A stretch of 64,000 nucleotides of DNA from Campylorhamphus procurvoides (GCA_013396655.1 WBMV01003343.1:566280-630279); one strand, 5' to 3'; shown: positions 21,106-34,818, counted from the stretch's first letter. The notes: generated by a model not told the origin, from the letters alone. Numbers and translations are program-made.

Positions 21106-24100
21106 GAAAAAATTAACTGCTGCAAAGTGGCTCACTAAGAACACCCTAATATTCAGAAATACTCAGAAAAAAGCTGAGGACGTGCCACAGTTATTAAAGC
21201 ATAGAGCCGCCTTATCCTTCTGTGTTCTGCAGAAGTCTGTGTCATACTGTCCCCATCAAGGTCTGAGACTTACTTGGAAACGCCATTGCTCAGGCACAGA
21301 ACAAAACAAACCTCTTCTGGGCTCTTTGAGTCCACGTAGTTGCTGATCACTATGTAATTTCCAAAGGCAAGCCATCAAAAGAAAAGTTAATTGATGAAAT
21401 ATAAAGCTAAAGCTCTGCTAAATTGGATAAAGAAAACTCACTCTGTATGTGAAGGGAACAGATGAGCAACGGAGGGCACAAGCTGTGAAATGGTTTATGT
21501 TTTCACACTCAGAGGAACTCAACAGCAAGACTAAATCACAGAAGTGTAATATTATAGCGCAGATAAAATTGAAAACAATGAGATTTGTTTAATCAGCAAG
21601 AAAAAGAAGAAAGTATGAAGAATCTATGACTGATAATATGCTGGTGAGCCATTCTTACTTTTTTCAAAACTAAATGGATTCCTCATAAGCCATCATATGA
21701 CTGGTATCTGTAGGCGAAAAAAGGGTGTCCCCATGAGTTTGCTGGATGCCCTGGAATAAACTCTAGTCAAAGCAACAGACCATGAAAAATAAAATAAGTT
21801 ATCATATTCATATGGATGTTTACAGAAGACAACATTCTGCCAAGACTTGTGGAAAAGTACTAAAGAAACCCTATAATCTATGAAGCATACAGTCAAAGTC
21901 TCTTCATGAACAGTATGTGAAACTACATACATTAGAAGGTAAAAGAGAACAATCCTAATCCCATGTGGCAGAGACATTTGGGGGAAAAATTTAACACAAC
22001 CAACTTAACATGTGTTCTACCATTGGTACGAAGTGTGTCAACGTTGTTGGACTGTTGAGGTGCACAGATAGGCTCCAAGCTGGTCTTTCTGACTGAGACT
22101 GTATTAGCAGATTTGGAAGAATAGAGTTGTTATATATACTATAAGTATATTAATCCTCTTTCCCAGTGAATAAGATCTGAAAAGTTGTAGAAAAAGCGAT
22201 CTACTCTTTTAAGCAGGGAAAGGAGTATCTCTTTCCTCTGCCATTATCAGTCAACACAAATTGTCTCAGCCTTTCTGAAACAAGGACAGCCTACTTACCA
22301 TTGCAGTTGGCAAGAAAACCAACTCAGAGAGCAAACTTGCACTGATCACAGTGCCACATGACACAGCATTGTCTAATAAATCTCTTGAAGTTATGTGATT
22401 AGATTTCCTTTATCTTTATGCAAAAAAAATCAACCATTACTCAGCTGTTCCTGTCTACTAGATTACTCTTTTTCAGAACTTAGATTTCAAAAGATATTTG
22501 CTCTGCCAATCTGGGTTAACTTCAAACATTGATAGAGTTATTTTCTACCCGTATTACAATAAATTATGCCAATGTACAGATAGATCAAGATTGCATGAGA
22601 AATAGGAGGAACATATAGAAATGAAACACATAGCTAGAAAATCCATATTACTAGTTTGTGAATCAAGGCAGAGAGTCAAACAATACATTCAACATAATTA
22701 GGATAAAGTAGTAGGAACAAATTTCACCTATAATATAGCAGTGAAAATAGGCAAGAATGTATACATCCCAGTATTGATTTTTATGGAAATACAGAGCTGG
22801 ACCAACAATTAATCTAATTATACTGAAAGTGTGAAGAAATTTGCTGGTTTTCAGAATTTAATTTTTTATGTTGTGTTAATAGTTTTATATTTTTATATTA
22901 TATAATTTATTTAAATCCAGTACCTAAAGTAAGGATGCCAGTCATTACAGTAGATCTTTGCTTGTCCATTGATAACTTGGAGAACATACCATAAAACAGC
23001 CAAAACTTACAGGGGAAGAAGTAAAGTTATATCACTTTAAAAAATTAAAATGCAACCAAAGGACAAACTTGCATTCTAAGATTCTTCACTGCATACAATG
23101 GAATCTTAAAGTATTCTGTACTTCTGATCTGTAAATCAGGAGACTACTTCAGGTGTATAATGTTTTGAACATCAGTATTTTTTTCATAATAAAAACTTCC
23201 TCCGTCCTCCCTTCATTGTTTTTGCCTTCCATCCTTGCAAAATAAGCCATGATTTTAGTATCTCAGGAGCTCTAACAGCTGTCTTTTGACCATACCTCTC
23301 TTTTGATCAATGGAGAAGAGGCAGAGAAAAATCATAATTGTCACTGTTGGCCAAGGAATGATCAAGAAGGAAACATCATTGCTAAAATGATTCAAGAAAA
23401 AGTCAGAAAAAATACAAGATATTAAATATAATCGCTCAGCACAACAAAGCACAAAACCAAGATAATTTAATCCTTCAGAATGACACAGTTTTGGGATACA
23501 TCTTTATATACAATAAGCTGGTTCATTTTGCAGTTTCTGATTTTAATGATGCACTGCATAAAGAGCAAGTGATAATTGATAAAGGTTACCATTAACGCAA
23601 AAAACCTCCTAAATTAGAAAGCAATATAATTTTGTATTTACACTTCAGTGGGAAGTTAGTTCAACTGGAGGAATTAAGTAAGGAGGTAGTAAATATCAAT
23701 GTAAAGCAAAAAACTGAAGAACAAAGGAAATGAGAAAAAAAGGACAGAACTGTAAAAAGGGGAGATGATATGTGCCAGCAGTCATCTGGTACCTGTCACA
23801 GGAAAACTGAAAAGAAAAACCTACCACTCAAAAGAGAAATTAACTTAAGCATCTTTTGAGGCAGCAGGACTAAACCCACACACTCCACAGCAACATGATT
23901 CTACATAACAAGGACCAACGTTAATCTCTGTGTTTGAGTGTTACTTAATACAACTAAAAATCTGTATTTTCTTTAGTTCTCTGCATGTAAGGAATCAACA
24001 GGGAGTGCATCCTCAGCCCAGTGAAGAAATAATGAAGTTGGTGGAAAGAGTAGAAGCATCACCATGCAGCAATATTGGCATTGCAAGAGAGCAAAATTGC

Positions 24101-24742
24101 ATGTCTAAAGTGAAAAGAAAAAAAAATAAACAGACAAAGACTAAAAGAAAACAAAAAACGTGGGAAATTGCACTGATGAAATATAGTATAACATCTTTTC
24201 CTTTGAATTGATCAAGCAATGTCCTTTCTGTAGGTTAGAGCTAGATAGATGTCTGAAGTGAAACTTTTCAGTGTCATTTTTATTTTGCAATAAATATGGA
24301 AAGAAACAAATAAAAATGCAAGTATTCCCATAACCTGTTTACACCAAAAAGCTCATTTCCTTAAAAAGAGGTATTTTTTTCCAAAGATATTTGAATTTCT
24401 GACTCTTTAGACTATCTGCTTTTTAAAAAAAAAACCTCCTTTTTTATGATGTCTGAATTATTACAATTCCATAAAGAAAATATATACTTTTTTCCATATT
24501 TTTTTATTTCAGGAGAAAAGTGTTACTAAGCCTGGAAGCTACTTCAGCAGACAAAGGTCTGGTATTTTTAGCATGTTAAAACTGTGCCACAGATCAAGTG
24601 AACACAGTTCTCATTTAGTTTTCTAGCAGGATTTTAAAAAGCAATATCAATAACAACAAAATCCACAGGTTTTCACAAACTTTTTAAGACTTCTTTTTCT
24701 ACAACACTCTGCAGCCCTAAAAATGCAACTGCACCCATGTTT
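21106..24742. other. Unique non-coding DNA
   Basis: No gene, RNA or repeat family is recognised. A/T-rich stretches near 22130 and 22860-22920 include short palindromic TATA words. The 93-codon open frame at 23930-24211 and its 68-codon opposite-strand partner have no motif. Confidence 0.5.
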
Positions 24743-24824
24743 CAAAAGAAAAAAAACAAACCACCAAAACAAAGCAAACAAAAAACCAAACCAAAGACAA
24801 AACCCCAACAAACAAAAAACCACC
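24743..24824. repeat. A/C-rich low-complexity tract
   Basis: The plus strand is A and C apart from three G, with words such as CAAACCACCAAAAC and ACCCCAACAAAC. The overlapping minus-strand open frame (24647-24877) is an artefact of this composition. Confidence 0.85.
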
Positions 24825-25779
24825 GATCTTCTTTCACTTGTCAGAATAATGCTGCCAGAGCTGCTGGCTTTAACCACAACAAAAAGTGACTGATTTTGCC
24901 TTGAACAGGTGAGCCAAATTGACTCAGCTGAGCTATTCTGTCTCTGATGTGTTCTTCCAAGTAGTTCAACAAGCAGCAGAATTACAATCTCATTTTACTG
25001 TGGATTTGTGTCTCAGGCCCAAGCTTGCATAAGAATTATCAGTTTTCTATTAAAGGGGTCTCTCTCAGATCCACAGTATTTGTAGGATATCAACTTCCAT
25101 GACTCTTCTGCCAGTTCTGGTTGAAACTGGCCTATAGATTTAAAAGGTTTCAGTTGAGAATGAACTTCTTTTGATGTGTGACATAAAACCCCCTGAATTT
25201 CATGGCACTCACTATGAAGAATTATGTATTACCTGTTAAAATTAATTCACTGGTGATGGAGATGACATGAATTTGATGTGAAGAAATAGCATCTCTTAAA
25301 TGTGACAGTCAAGATCTAAACAACAGTCACCACAAAGAAAACTAAATATAATAGACTGATAATCTTACAATAGTCAACATATGAAGGAAGTCCTTGTAAA
25401 ATTTGTTCTTTGGGTTCTGAGGCTGGAAGTATCTGTCATTAATCTCAATTGCTGCAGAAGAAAAAACAGACAGGTAGCATCCTCATGATCTATATATCAA
25501 CTTCAGTCTTTTCAAAAACAGCCAGAGAGGATTTTAAAAGTCAGTGATTTGGAAACTTGGAATTCAGTCTAGTGATTGTGATTCATCTTTAGTTATGACT
25601 TGGCCCACAAAATTGCTGGTTGAACTCCTGGTGGCTATCTAGAACAACAAAATTGTTCTGACTTGTTTGGCTGTGCTTCCACTAGCATTCACTGAGCTAA
25701 TGTTTTCCATCTCAGTAATCTGACTGTTGCCTGAATTCCTGCAAAAGACTTTCAAACAACATTGGTGGAAAGAGATGAT
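24825..25779. other. Unique non-coding DNA
   Basis: No gene or repeat family is recognised in this stretch. Confidence 0.5.
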
Positions 25780-25786
25780 GATAGAT

Positions 25787-25843
<57 letters not shown>

Positions 25844-25862
25844 TAGATATATAGATAGACAG
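25780..25862. repeat. GATA/GACA tetranucleotide microsatellite
   Basis: About ten uninterrupted GATA units are followed by GACA units, more GATA units, a TATA interruption and a final GACA. The mix of GATA and GACA resembles the Bkm-type satellite motif known in reptiles and birds, here only at microsatellite length. The two minus-strand open frames over it (25639-25957) translate to a repeated YLSI pattern and are artefacts. Confidence 0.95.
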
Positions 25863-28800
25863 GCCTCTCTATTGAAAGCTTCCAAGATGCACAGCAAAAG
25901 TACATGCACACACATCAGCCAGATGTTACATTTTTTATAACTTTCAGTAATTAACATAATTGATATCTATAGCCAACCCATGGTACCATGTTCCACTGCT
26001 GCCCACCCTCAGAACTCCTCATAATTGCCCCTTGGAGCCTCTCCAAGGGCTCTGAACTGACTCTCCTGTTTTGACTACAAGCCATCTTACTGTCTCAGTT
26101 GGAGTTCCTGCAGGTGTTCTCCAGAACAGCATGTCCCTGACAATGTGTGTCTAACGGAAGCTCAGGAATGTGTGAGAAAGTGATCAGTAACTTCTAAACA
26201 CCATCTAAAATGTGAGAAACTTAGGAAAACTTATTCAACTTATATAACTCTATGAAAATCTACAAAATACACACTAAAATCCTTAGGCATCATGACCATG
26301 AGTGTCATCCATATAAAGATATAATCATTATAAATGACTGAAACAAAATGGTCAGGATCATTTTGTCTGTCTTAGACTTCATTCTGACTGCACCAGGTAC
26401 CTCAATTTCTATGGCTTGTACCAAAGTTAAACAGAGTTTTGATGCCCCAGATTTAATTACCAGGTTTTTTTTTATTATTGGTATATACTCCCTTGCTCAA
26501 GAGATCTTGTAGTTATCGGACATGCAAAATTAAACAAAAAGCCACTGTTCCTAGGCACATATTTTTAGACATGTCATACATCACATGTTTTGGATTTAAG
26601 TCATGTAACTCATATTCACTATAGATATTTCTTCAACTTTTCTATGTTCCTACTTTGTCATCCTTACCAGAGTCTGAGATCATCAATTTAGCATTTATGT
26701 CACTTATGTTCATGTTTGTGACTATCCAGATGCTTGTTTTTCTCACTGGCATTTTTTAGTATTTTCATTAGCTTGGAAGGCATCCTGTGCATTTATTCTC
26801 TTCTATTTTCCTTCTCTAGGGTCAGGCCATCTACAGTTAACAGGTTTTCATCTGTCTCTGAGGTAGGATCCCATTAAAATTCTGTTTTAACTTGTCATCT
26901 TCATCTACACATACACAGTTTTATGACCAGCAGATGAGCTTTCACTTGATCTTTTGTGTTTGGTGAGTCTTGTGTCCTCTCATAAAAGTTTTAGTTTGAA
27001 TGGGAGTGCTTTCAGATGGCTCACACACTTCAAATAAGTTGAAGACTTATGATCATCAAGAGTAATTTTTCCACTGGATTCTTATTCTCTTTCTTTTTAG
27101 TCCCATGGATATTTGAAAGTATTCAACATTTTAAGTTGCTGACCATCTGTTTCCTTCAGGTCCTGCAGACATCAACATCACGCAGCTCTTTCCATCTGGC
27201 TATGCTTTCAGAAATGTTTCCATTTCAAAATCTATTGGAGATATTTTTCTAACAACAACTTTAGTAGCCATCTGAGTTTTCCTTTGACACTTTGCCTTCT
27301 AACTAGAACAATTCTTAAACTTCCAAAATTGGAAAGACTTGCTTAATTCCACAATGTACTTTCTGTCACTTAATTTGTGTACACACACAGAAGATGGTAG
27401 GTTGCTCCTTTGAACAGTATTATGATAGTTATAGCAGTACCTCCAGCCAAAATAACTGCCTCATTACGTTAGATGTCATGCAAACACAGTAAAATGACAG
27501 CCCTTGAACCCAAATTATTTCCATCTACATTCTCCTTTAGAGATCAATGACACGACACTTATCAACAGAAGTCATGTCACCTATCAAGAGAAGTCAATAT
27601 AAAACATCAGAAAGAGGACCAATAGGACCCTTTTATTCTACAAAGAAGGTGACTAAATGATAGCATATTTGCATTGTTAATAGTTTATTGAATTAGCTAT
27701 AATAGCTAAATAATTAGCTGGCATTTCTAGCTGCAGTTTAATCTCTTTGTTTAGGCACAAAATAGCACCATTAACCATTTATTTTTGCTGCACTCCTCCT
27801 GTTATTTCCAAGTCTAAGACACAAGATAAACACCCTGATTGATTTAATTACTATGAATAGATAATGTCCAGTTTTTTAGTGACATCCACTCTGTGTTTTT
27901 CTCATCAACATAGCAGAGAGGGGGAAAATAACTAATTTGTATTTTCTTTTGTCCCTCAAAATGTATTACCTGATAACTTCAAATACATGACAATGCCTTT
28001 GTGCTTCATCAAAGTTGAACGTATTCAACAAAACACTGTGAGGGCATTCAATTTTCCATTTTATCAGCTTTTCTTACATCTCTATTGCAAAACACTTTTT
28101 CTTATCCTTAGAACTGCTTTTCTGTTTTAAAAATAATGGAAGTTAATTTCTTTTACTCTTTGCAGAATTGTTTCAATAAATAAAGAAGGTACAAGTGGGA
28201 GGTTGAAATGAAAAACTGATTTTCATTTTATGATCTCAATAAAGTAACCTACTGAAAGAAAAATCACATCTCAACAGATCACATTGCAATATAATAAATC
28301 TTATCCACCTTATGAGCATCAGCGCCATATCAACAGGTTGAAAATCAACAAATGCCATAAAACTCAGAAGCAGGGGAGCGAGAGGAGGCAGCAGAGTAAT
28401 CTCTGAAGTGTCCAAGTTTCTTTCACTCAGAAAAGCAGAAATGCCTGACACAGCACACAGGCCAGGTGAGTAAATGTTGCTATTCAGGGAAAAGCAGCTA
28501 AGATGGTACTCTAAAAATACATGAGTCACACTCTTTCTCCACCTTCTGTTTTATTGCTGGATACTTGTCAAAACACAAACACTTCAAAAACTTCATATGT
28601 GTTCACATATTGTGACTTTATTGCTTTCCATACAACTCCGCTCTGATTTTTCTAAAAGGAACCACACCATCTCCATAAAGGCTTAATTTTTAATGGTTTG
28701 GTGGAGAACAAGAAGAAGCAAAGATTAAGGAGGAGGGAGACAGAGGCATCTCTCACACAGTGAGCCAGGTCACTTGTGGGGGAAAAGAGCATTTGAAAAT

Positions 28801-30224
28801 AACCACAGCAGGTGTTATTCCAGAAATAAATTACACTGGAAGTCTATTACCCACTCTGTATCTCACACAAAACTAAAGATAAGAGCCACTCTCAGTGCTG
28901 AAGGTCAAAGCTGCAAGAGAAGTCCTTTCACATTAGCTAAGTGAGCATGGAAAGTCTTGCAGCAGGTTCTGAGGATCTCAGTGAAAGAGGGGCTCTCCAC
29001 TCTAGAAACTGGACAAAGATATTTCCTTGGAGTACAGCTGAACACCTGACATCCACTGGACACTAGCTATGCCAGCAAGGCACACCAAATGCTGGCAGCA
29101 GCATTTCCATTGATCAAAGAGGAGGAAATTACCATTTTCTCTACAGGACTGGAAAATACATTTCTGCTACCACATTCTCATGCCTCAGGGTTTTTTCAGT
29201 AAATACTGTTAATACTGGTAAGGGTAAATGAATTTAAGTCTACAGCCAGAAAAAATATTAATAATTGTTATCAAACTGTTACAAACTGATGAGATTGTAC
29301 AATAAATACACCACAGCAGGGTGATATTTACATTGACTAATGAGAAGCAACACATAATGAACTGAATATCAGAGGACATTCTCAAATGTCAAAATCTTGA
29401 GATCCAGTCTCAAAATACACTTGTGATATTTGTCATGCTGTTTGATTATTTGTCAGTCTAAATGTATGAACCTTACAACTGTTAATCACAAAGTGATTTC
29501 TGAAACCAGATTGTGATTCCCCTGTACAAAATATATACAAACTTTTAACATGCACTACTTTGCACATCTTCAGCTGATTGCACATACCTTCACAAAAGTT
29601 ATAGCTATACTGAAAATATGAATGCTGAAAAACTGTCTCACTACATATGTTTAAAAAGACCTGAAAATAAGGAAAGAAATGTTGTTATACAGAGGTATTT
29701 CCATTTAGGAAAAATTAGAAAGCAGTTGCTGATATTCAAGGAACTTGTAGCTCCTACATGTCATTTCACTTCATTATTTCATGCATGTGTAAGTCTCTCC
29801 AGTTCTTCAGATTTACTCCTGTTTCACAGTCCTCTGAGCGAGCAGATGAGGCCCATCAGGTTAATACATTCTTATTATGCACTCATGTATTTTAGTGTTC
29901 TCGCTTTTCAGACATAAGGCTTTATTTATTTAAATGTGGCATTCACCCTTTGGTGCATTTATTACAAAGCTGACATTTTACTATTTTTTCCCATCAGAAT
30001 CAACCAGGAGCATTAACTTTTATTGAGGCCTTTATCAGCATTTATCTGAGTTAGAAATTTTCAAGGCTACTTATCGTTTAGATGTTGTGTTGGCTTGTAT
30101 AATTTTACATCGTTTTTCTCTTAGAAGTCACATGTTTTCAAGGCACAACAGAAAAGTCCCAAACAACAGTACTGCTTTGTGACTCAGAAAAGGGAAAGAA
30201 AAAGAGTGCTTTGGCAAAATGGCT
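25863..30224. other. Unique non-coding DNA with a motif-rich block
   Basis: There is no supported gene. Within 27660-27870 lie an octamer word (ATTTGCAT) overlapping a SOX-like CATTGTT, a TAATTA core and several TAGCT repeats, suggestive of a regulatory element. The part from 29930 to 30125 also looks compositionally like conserved non-coding DNA. Open frames at 28236-28529 and 29618-29917 carry no motif I recognise. Confidence 0.45.
27667..27716. promoter_or_regulatory. Candidate enhancer core with POU/SOX/homeodomain words
   Basis: ATTTGCAT (27667-27674), the reverse of the POU octamer, overlaps CATTGTT (27672-27678), a SOX-type core. A GTTAATAG word follows, and a TAATTA homeodomain core lies at 27711-27716. 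The spacing and orientation are not those of the canonical SOX-OCT composite. Short motifs occur by chance in A/T-rich DNA, so this is a weak call based on clustering only. Confidence 0.2.
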
Positions 30225-30261
30225 GGGGGAAGGAAGCAGGAGTGGGGTGGGCTACTGGGGG
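30225..30261 (+). other. Potential G-quadruplex-forming run
   Basis: Four G runs occur in 37 bases: G5 (30225-30229), G4 (30244-30247), G3 (30249-30251) and G5 (30257-30261), with loops of 14, 1 and 5 nt. The first loop is long, so folding would be weaker than the usual short-loop definition. Confidence 0.4.
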
Positions 30262-33200
30262 TTTTTTAAACTCTCTGAGCCAGGAGAGAAGATTCTGATT
30301 TCACTCAGAGTGAAAAAGAAGCCAGAAATCCTTCTTATCCCATTTTAATTTATACAAGAAGACCTATCTGTACTGCTACTGTGTAGAGTAAAAGATAAGT
30401 TGAAGAGAAGGATTTTGGTGAAGGAATGAGACAAGGAATCAGAAAGGGATAAACTGGCTTTGTTTGGTTTTTTAACTTGTACAACTGTATCTTTCCAGAG
30501 AGATGATCTCAGGAGAAAGGTTATAATCCACATGTTCCTTGTGGTGTTGACATCAGTAGCTTTCCTGACACTAATGCATCAGCATGCTATACTAAGAATT
30601 TTCTCTTTCTGGTCAGAGCTGTTACCTCTAATGAAATTAGTTTTGTTGTTACAAACCATTCAGTCCATAATACAAGGCAGGAAAATTCTGAAGACCTATT
30701 TCTTAATCTTCCAAAGGGAAAAGTAGTCAGAAAGTTGACTTTCCGTAACCAGTGATTCTGTTCCATTTGATCTTTTTGCATGTAGTAGCCACTTCAGCAG
30801 AGATGCATAAGATGATACTTGGCTGTCATTGGGTTTCCCTGATTACAAATTCCTAAGTACTAGAGAAATTATTCATACTTGACAGGAAAGAGTTTAAATA
30901 AAGTTACAAATTTTGCAGAAGACTCTAAAGTAATAATTAATTGTGTGATGAAACAATTTGTTGGGGCTATACTGGATTTAAGAGTGTCAAAGAATATATG
31001 ATTTGCTTATTTTTTCAGTTACACAAACTCTGCAACTCCCTTCTCAAAAGAATCCCAAAGTTTTCTTCATAGTACAAACTGCTGCACAACCCTCAGGCAT
31101 ACTTGTCATCTGCACAAGAGAGTCAGGAGCACAGCTCAGGCACAAAGTCCCCACAGAATAGACAAGACACAATACTCAGGCAGAGCACAGCAGCGGCCCT
31201 TTCTGGACGTGGGATAGCAGCCTGCTCTCTGGAGGTTAGGGAATACATTCCCCCTGAAAATTCCCTTTCCCATGGGCTCTCCCTGAAGCACAGCCTTTCC
31301 AACTAGATGAATCCTTCAGCTATAGAGTTAAAGTGCCTGCAAGACTCTACCTTGTCACCAATCACCACAATAATTCCTGCCCTGCTCAGCATTCACAACA
31401 GAAGCGCCAAACAACCAGGAAGATTTTTGAAGTCGTCAGAGACATTTTTAAAGGTCTTTCTTGTGTGTCTTCTGTTTTAGGCTTTTCTTCTTTACTGCAG
31501 TTTCTATTCTACATTACTTCCCAGTCCCTTTGCTACTGTCATGTTTGTCAGTGGCCCCATCACAGCAAGTAATGTTTAATTTTAATATTGGCTTGTTCCT
31601 TTAATCATCTGATCACAAAGCATTTAATGAAAAGGTTAGTGTTATACTTTCCATCTGTTAGGAATGAACAGAGGATCTGAACCTGGAATTCAAGTCCTTT
31701 GAAACACAGTTCAATGGGAATAGTGTATAAACATAATCATAGCATTCCTCTTTGAGCATAACTAAATGCAAACCAAAACGCAAACAAAATAGGTTTCTCT
31801 AGGCTTAGTAAGATATTTCTCTTATGTATTTTAAACATCAGGTCAAGCATCATCTGAGAAAAACTCCTTAAGCTAATTTCACCAGACAGACACTTATGGA
31901 GATTCACTGTAAGGAAGATAGTAGTCTTTTCACCACCTCCAGTACATCCCTTGCCATGTCTCTGTCAATCATTTTCTTGATTTAAACTGATCTTGGATGA
32001 AAATAGAAAAAAATAAGAGTCAAAAAAACCTCCGCAGTCATCCTATTATATCTGTGGATGTGACAACAGTACTTGGGAGAGACAAACTCAAGGATTTCTA
32101 AGTTAATTATAACATATTCCTACCTGTCTATAGATTTATAGTTTTGGGTTTTGTTTGGTTTTTTTTTCCTATAGAAGTGATAGTGCTAAATTTAATTATA
32201 TAATTACTGTTACAGAAAATGCTATTCTGGATACTAATCCCACAACTGATATTAATCTTTCATGTTCAAGAACTGCATTCTTGGAAAGTCCAGTTTGTAG
32301 GATAAAAGAGATTCTTCAGTCTGTCATTGTGATTAATTTTTGGAATTTGAATTGATTCTATATTAAACTGTTACACAACTAGGAAAAAAGGCAATGTGAA
32401 TTTCTAATCTGAGACTAACAGAAAAATGAAACTGGAAAATCAATCTAAAATTGCATAAAAATTAAGAACTATCTGAAACTAAGACTAGCTGCCTTTACCA
32501 ACCAGGAGATATTTGTTAATTTCCAAAATACCCTGACTAAACTCCAAAAACAATAAAAACCAATACAAGAGGCGACCTTACTTCCGTTAGTTCAGAGATT
32601 AAAAGAGGCTATCAAATTATGTCATCTAATTTAAAACAAATGCCTCAGATATAGACTTTCCATGACTACTGGACTTCATCCACACAGCATGAGTATAACA
32701 AGCTGGTCATGATCCAGCAGCCCTGGAAGCATCAAGGTGTTGATAACCCCTTATCCAAGTCTAAGATTGTTTTACATGAATGCATGTAAACATATCTTTA
32801 AATGACAGAGAGAGGGCCAGGAACTTTGCTCATAGGACAGATACAGTCAGAACGTTTTGAATCAGCATGACTTGAGTAAAGGGGGCCCATTTTGAAAAAA
32901 AATGTACTACAATGGTGTTAATCTGCAGAGTGGTTGACAAGGTCACTCAAGGACAGAAAAATGAAACATAAACCACTAGTGAAGACTTTTAAAATTCATT
33001 GTCAGCCCTTCAAAGGATATTCAGTACATGAGTGTAGATGTGTGCCATGAGAATGGGAGCAAGGTGGGCAATAATGATCAGCTCCTCATCAGGAATATAA
33101 AGCAGCTAAGACCTGAGCCCAATCAAAATGAAGGGAGATTGTATGAAGCAAGTCACTCACATGCAGGTTTTCAAGGCAAAGACTAGAAAGTATCTCAAAC

Positions 33201-34192
33201 CATGAAAGAGAAAGAAATAGGTTCTTATATCAAACAATCCCTCAGGTGTGTCAGACACCAGGGCTGAAGCCTTCACCTCTCTTCTAAGCACACTCAAACT
33301 GTTCCAGTGAGGCAAGTCTCAGGACAGCATTGCACATAAAAAGAACTGATTCTCTAGTACTCAGGCACTCAAAAATGGAAATTCTCTCAATAATATGTTG
33401 AGAGTAGAAATAACTATAGACCAAGGGCCACTGAAGGTAAATAAGAGATCAGATAAGCAGCTGCAGTACTAGCAAGAGACAGGAAATATTAAAGGCAAAT
33501 TACTTCCTGAACACCATGAAAATGTTCACAACTGCACAATCTCTCATTTCAATCTAGACTAAATTATAGCTGAATTAGCACCTTTGGGGAATATGAGAAA
33601 TACAGGCTTAACTTCCTTCAGGCCATAGTGGTATTTGAATTGAAGTGCCTCATTTCCTGCTTAATTATTCTAGGATTTGCAGGAAAAGACCTGTTGAAAC
33701 CCACCCCTTTGTTTGATTGGCAGTCATCTTCTTGGTTTTCAAAGAAGAATGTAAACTGAAAAGGATCAATTCTACAACTAGTTTGTAGTTGCTTTGCATT
33801 TACTTTATGTCTTCCTACCAAAGCAGGCACCTGCCAGAGTTCTGAAGGAACACTTCTGAGTCCTAATTTAGGTGCTAAATTGATTCTGTAGCTCAGAGTC
33901 CAGGAGCAGATTCCACCCTAGGCACCCCAGATATTGTTGGTAATGTCACAGAGATGTCTGCAAGGTCAGCAGGACATGAGTGCAAGATAAGTGCTGGACT
34001 ACAGTTTTGCATTATAGGCTTACCAATTCCACCTAGATAGTTCTATACAATCAAAACCCTTTATTGGCTTTGTTCTTTGGGTTTGGTATTTTAAGATATT
34101 TTGTGAATAGTAGTTTGCATATTGATTATTTTTTAATTGACTGTAATAGAAACATTTCAGTGTGCTTCATATATGTGTATCACATATACTAC
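30262..34192. other. Unique non-coding DNA
   Basis: There is no supported gene. The section from about 31090 to 31440 is GC-richer than its surroundings and carries open frames at 31103-31306 and 31333-31572 with no recognisable motif; a decayed repeat is possible but not shown. An imperfect palindrome centred at 32780 ends in TGTAAACA, a forkhead-type word. A 26-bp word at 33821-33846 recurs with three transitions at 45618-45643. Confidence 0.45.
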
Positions 34193-34774
34193 TGTGGTGG
34201 GTTGAGCCCAGCTAACAACACTGACTTGTTCGCTTCCCCACAGTGGACTGGAATAAAGAATCAGGAGGGTAAAAGGGAAGAAACTTGTGGGTTGAAATAA
34301 AGGCAGTTCAATAGCTAAGGCAAAAGCTGTGCTCACAAACAAAGTAAAGCAAAATATTTATGCACTACTTCCCAATGGGATACTGCATTAATCTCTCTTT
34401 AGTCACTTCCCAGGAAGGAAGGCTGGCTTCATCACTTCTAACAGTCGCTTGGAAAAACAAATGCCATAACCAGAGATGTTCCTTCTACCTCCTCCTTTCA
34501 CTGAAATTTTATGGCTGAGCATGGATCGTATGGTTGGAATATCCTTTGGTCAGTTTACATCACCTGTCACTGCTGTGTCCCCTCCCTACTTCTTGCCTTC
34601 CATCACCCTAATTTCTGTGGGAAAGAGTGAAGAAAAGAGAAAATTCTGTGGAAGTGCTGCTCAGCAATAGTTAAAACATTGATGTGTTATCAACTGCTTT
34701 AGTCACAAAACAAAAACAGCACCATAGGGGATGCTATGAAGAAAGTTAACACTATTTCAGCCAAGTCCAGTACA
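34193..34774 (-). mobile_element. Solo LTR of an endogenous retrovirus, family B (copy 1)
   Basis: On the plus strand the block runs from TGTGGTGGGTTG to CCAAGTCCAGTACA. It is flanked by ACTAC (34188-34192) and ATTAC (34775-34779), a 5-bp duplication with one mismatch. Its minus strand aligns by eye along its whole length with the plus strand of 62460-63041: shared start TGT.CTGG, the block GGGAGGGGACACA, TGACCAAAGG, the CATGCTCAG word before the TATA region, and the GCTTTTGC...TTA.CTATT stretch. Both copies are 582 bp. The TATA and ATTAAA words are degraded here. No internal retroviral genes adjoin it, so it is a solo LTR. Open frames at 34064-34300, 34157-34342 and 34476-34670 overlap it and are incidental. 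Confidence 0.85.
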
Positions 34775-34818
34775 ATTACTTACTCTGAATTGCTGATTGA
34801 GCTTTCTTCCTGTTCCAA

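Noticed and set aside
25639..25957. Repeat protein with YLSI units
   Set aside because: It is the translation of the GATA microsatellite in two frames.
26900..27260. Plus-strand stretch reading PADINITQLFPSGYAFRN, which looks protein-like
   Set aside because: I know no matching protein. The frame is short and ends in a stop, no clear splice signals pair up, and the opposite strand is full of stops, so there is no support for an exon or retrogene.
31090..31440. GC-richer block as another LTR
   Set aside because: No TG...CA ends, duplication, TATA or polyadenylation order could be found.
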